A DNA stretch of 64,000 nt from Bigelowiella natans CCMP2755 (taxonomy: Eukaryota; Cercozoa; Chlorarachniophyceae), in contig ADNK01000503.1 in the NCBI GenBank assembly GCA_000320545.1, positions 116,001 through 180,000 of the forward strand, written 5' to 3'. The notes under the pieces are model-generated. The model saw only the letters and a list, made by a program, of their open reading frames with translations, did not search any database and was not told where the DNA came from. The translations under genes and the position numbers were made by a program. Below are positions 61,205 through 64,000 of the stretch, piece by piece (position 1 is the stretch's first letter; every line of letters begins with the position of its first letter).

Positions 61205-64000
61205 GGCTCAGTCATTTATCGAGGCGGCTAATTTCACCACTGAGCGTTTGACGAGGCTTGGTCTTAGCGATCTGGTAATAATGAATATCCAAGTTACCAT
61301 TAAGTACTACTCTCTAGTGAGGTTCAACTCAACGTATGATTATAATTAAGCACCATTGCACTCCATAGATTTGAATAGAAGTACAGGAAATGAGTTGTGT
61401 TGTCTACTAATTTCAATTTGTAGGCTGAAAAATCAACGATTGTGCCCGAAAGTGTCGGTGTAACATCGAAGGTCGGCCCTACCACCCCTGGATACACCGC
61501 TACAGTTCGGTAAGAGGACCACATGCATGTCACACACGTATTTCAGACAGAGAGAGGAGAGGAGAGACGAGGGGGGGTGAAACGGGGACAAAGTTAAGTT
61601 TGCATACGCGCACTGATTCAGTGGTCACGAACGATCTATCCATTCATCATTCATAACAGTCTCGATGCTGAAGATCTAAATGATCCCCTGGCCTTCCTTT
61701 TGGTGAGTAAACAATATAGCAGTGGCCATGAGTTGAGTGCCTCAAATTAGTAAATGCATCCATGCATATCCATCGATAAATCCATCAACCAATCATCGAC
61801 AGGACCCTGACTTCAAAGGGCCTTGGATTCCGGATCGCAAGAGAATGCCAGGAACAGGTTGTTGCTCATTTACTCCATCATGATTGGTGGCGATGTTGGT
61901 CTTCATGATGCTTTGTCAGTTGTGTGAGGAGACCAAATATTCTCCATAGTTTGAGCAGCAGCAGTTGCTGTAGCTATTGATTATCCTAACAGACTATTCA
62001 CGAATCTAACCATTTCCATTGCTTGTCGTCAATTTTTTGAAATTCGGTCATCAATACAAAAAAGGATGGGATGTTCCTCCTGATGATCCAATGGGAATTG
62101 TACTGCCAGGGTAGTAGTAGTAGTAGTAGTAGTAGTAGTATGAGGAATGGACGACAGGCACGACAATAGAAGAAGAAGAAGAAGAAGAAGAAGAAGAAGA
62201 GGAGAGATCATGCTATTTGCCATCTCGATTCAGTGCTAATATCCCTACCAGCTCCACTGATAACAACAACAACTACAACAACAAATGTGATGCAAGTGCA
62301 ACATTTTGCACTAATCATATCACGATGATGATGACGATGATGATGATGATGATGATGATGACAGTCTGGAAGGTGCGCAAGGGGATGGAGACTCTAAGGT
62401 CTATACATAGAATCATACGACAATCAGAGATATAATAAATGAAAGATAAATCTTCCTGTACATTGATGCATACGTTTAGCTACTGCTATACAACACACTC
62501 ACACACAATTACACACAGACAAACTGCATCATTCATATAATCATCATTGTTGCATCATGATATGTTTCTTGGGCTGATCACGTTATTGTAAGTAATTGAT
62601 TGTACATCTCATCATCATCGTTTCCGCCTCTGCTTTTGTTTTCCCTTCTTCTTCTTCGTCTTCTTCTGTACACTCGCTTCTAAAGTCAAACGCTCCACAC
62701 AGACTCGTTGAAGATCAGGTTGCTAGTAGTAGCGGTAGCTAGTGGCAAATATATGAGACCTCCTCCTCCTTCCCCTTCCTAAGTGCTCTCTCTCTCTCTC
62801 GCTCTCTCGATAGAAAGCTATCACACACCTCACACAGTTCTCGTATCATCCTCCTTAAAACATTCTCATGCTCACATGATCGTGGTTTATTAGATGGGCC
62901 GAATTTATATTGGAAATCTACCTGAAACGAATGTTTATGAGATCAAGTCGTTCTTCAACAAGGTACTATAGCAGTTAATTGGAAACTACCGTCCTCCTCT
63001 CTTTTCCTTTGGTTATTGGCATTTGTTACGTCCCTCCTCACCCCCCCCCTTCGTCGAAGTAGTAGTCGGTGTTGTTTTGACACGATAACAACAACATACT
63101 TTTGGTTGTTGTGGATCTTCTTCTTCTTCTCCTTGCTACCGTTTATTACTTCTTCAAGGTTATGACCGACGGACAAGGATGGAGTAGGCGAGATGGAAAC
63201 TCCGTTATACAGGTTGTAGCAACGAGCCAGTGGTAGTGAGTGAGAGAGTGAGCTCTTGTTGTTCAAATGCCATCATCGCATCATATCAACATACAAGTAA
63301 GACCACAAGAGAAGTAGACGAAGAAGAAGAAGAGGAGGAGGAGGAGGAGGAGGAATGGAAGTATTTTAGATAGAAACAGAAATGCACTGTTAGTCCTCAG
63401 TGAGAGCTGCTTATATCGCTAGAGACATCGGGTGTCGTCGCTCTGCAAGATACTGATTACGATTGTCAAATAGAAAGTTGCTTTTTGTGAACGTTCATCC
63501 ATCGTCGTTGCATCAATGCGTGGAGCTGATACACCAGAGATGAGCTGTATCATTGAGACAGCAATTCTCAGAAGTATGGATCTCCATTTAGCCTCACCCT
63601 CTGTGTTCTCTCGGTCCCTTCTTCTCTTCTGCCGTCCTTGTGTCATGTGCATGATGGTAGGCATTCTACAACCCTGTACGCAGCTATGGATTTCTAGAGT
63701 TTCGAACCATAGAAGAGGTACTCTCTCCCTCCTCCTCCTCCTTCCCCTCTTTTGGCCATAGAACATATCCTCGATTATCGTGAGATCAATCATGCTGCTT
63801 CATCAGGCAATGCAAGCTTTGGAGCTCGATGGAGTGTACTTCAAAGGCATTCCTGTCAAGGTAGTAGGAGATGAAGCAAGAACAGCAGCTACAGCAGCTA
63901 CAGCAGTAACTATTTCTAAGTGTTGATCTAGGACATATGAGGGCGACTATCGTAATGATAATAATGATGAGTTTACTATCTCCGCACATCATGATGATGA
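59376..64000 (+). CDS. U2AF2: U2AF65-type splicing factor, 3' partial
   Basis: Exons with good phase: 59826-60042, 60203-60452, 60550-60592, 60741-60781, 60916-60975, 61206-61274, 61424-61509, then 61671-61701 and 61803-61859 approximately, about 62041-62110, 62894-62962, 63159-63212, 63661-63717 and 63807-63860. The N-terminus is RG/RD-rich rather than a classic RS domain (GRGRGRG run, RDREGGRDRDQDDE). A WDVPPDDPMG motif corresponds to the conserved WDVPP linker of U2AF65. RRM1 follows: RIYIGNLPE (RNP2), DGNSVIQAFYNPVRS, YGFLEFRTIEEAMQALELD and GVYFKGIPVKV. U2AF65 binds the polypyrimidine tract at 3' splice sites. RRM2 and the UHM lie beyond the window. A possible first exon, 59376-59526, fits in phase but encodes an odd hydrophobic stretch, so the start is uncertain. 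Confidence 0.8.
59943..59985 (+). repeat. Coding (AGAGGG/AGAGGA)n repeat encoding Arg-Gly
   Basis: Hexanucleotide purine repeat within exon 59826-60042. Read in frame it gives alternating Gly and Arg, an RGG-like RNA-binding tract. Confidence 0.8.

Larger units (their letters stand above)
302..63354. repeat. Microsatellite inventory of the window
   Basis: Main arrays (approximate). TC: 302-342, 3631-3664, 8647-8686, 9373-9401, 10473-10507, 10611-10649, 44868-44890, 61163-61201. GA: 12663-12699, 31109-31146, 38190-38223. GT/CA: 2820-2849, 9404-9446, 10958-10983, 13117-13154, 21013-21037, 22732-22763, 34718-34762, 36968-37002, 41697-41724, 44034-44074, 49601-49633, 51881-51914. TA: 3881-3914, 4793-4831, 10715-10749, 13499-13539, 16048-16082, 20966-20997, 35128-35162, 37979-38009, 38152-38184, 46903-46937. 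Triplets: CTC 676-700, TTC 2149-2183, GAA 6020-6055, TAG 7219-7252, TTC 7711-7755, GAT 10216-10251, ATC 11044-11082, TCA 16918-16954, CTC 24787-24822, CTA 28460-28491, TTC 36444-36480, GGA 37642-37668, ATC 49921-49948, TAG 62109-62140, AGA 62167-62200, GAT 62324-62361. Homopolymers: G 2066-2080, C 7379-7394, C 49320-49342. Confidence 0.85.

Overview
This window is nuclear DNA from an intron-rich eukaryote, most likely a unicellular protist. I cannot name the lineage from sequence alone; a SAR-type or similarly diverged protist is only a guess. The evidence is GT-AG introns of mostly 55-250 nt that split genes into 30-150 nt exons, no operons, genes on both strands, and very dense microsatellites ((TC)n, (GT)n, (TA)n, (CTT)n, (GAT)n). 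No bacterial, plasmid, organellar, rRNA or tRNA sequence was recognised. I rebuilt most genes exon by exon by matching splice sites and reading phase to conserved protein motifs, so exon coordinates are manual predictions.

Layout. 137-11228 (+): GNPTAB/Stealth-type GlcNAc-1-phosphotransferase, 5' end outside the window. 13553-17255 (-): secreted beta-sandwich domain resembling LPMO/chitin-binding-3 proteins, joined to a multi-pass membrane region. 18686-22340 (+): DD3-3-like surface protein, divergent from the previous gene. 23668-26692 (-): zinc-finger protein with two YHS-like and three C2H2 fingers. 28118-31589 (+): NIMA-related kinase. 32839-33214 (-): small orphan. 33963-38447 (+): GT-A-like glycosyltransferase. 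39259-40575 (-): PLXDC-like nidogen/PSI membrane protein. 40938-43483 (+): large orphan. 44434-48033 (+): AAAP amino-acid transporter with an apparent frameshift. 49377-52586 (-): VPS26C. 53149-53752 (+): PDRG1-like prefoldin. 54666-56094 (-): prefoldin subunit 4. 56942-58010 (+): eIF3k. 59376-64000 (+): U2AF65-type splicing factor, running off the right edge.

Functional threads. Several products belong to the secretory and endosomal systems (GNPTAB, VPS26C, glycosyltransferase, the surface proteins, the transporter). Three belong to protein synthesis and folding (eIF3k, PFDN4, PDRG1), and one to splicing. There is no operon logic, but genes alternate in divergent and convergent pairs.

The spacers carry the most unusual signal. 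Spacers lying downstream of stop codons are rich in palindromic CTAG, TCTAGA, GCTAGC and GCATGC words, and three of them hold copies of one roughly 80-100 bp element. Divergent (promoter) spacers appear to lack both. Other anomalies are a 23-nt intron, a one-base frameshift, an intron-poor gene pair within an intron-dense region, an LPMO-like membrane protein lacking the expected N-terminal histidine, and microsatellites that seem to serve as splice-site tracts or as coding sequence.
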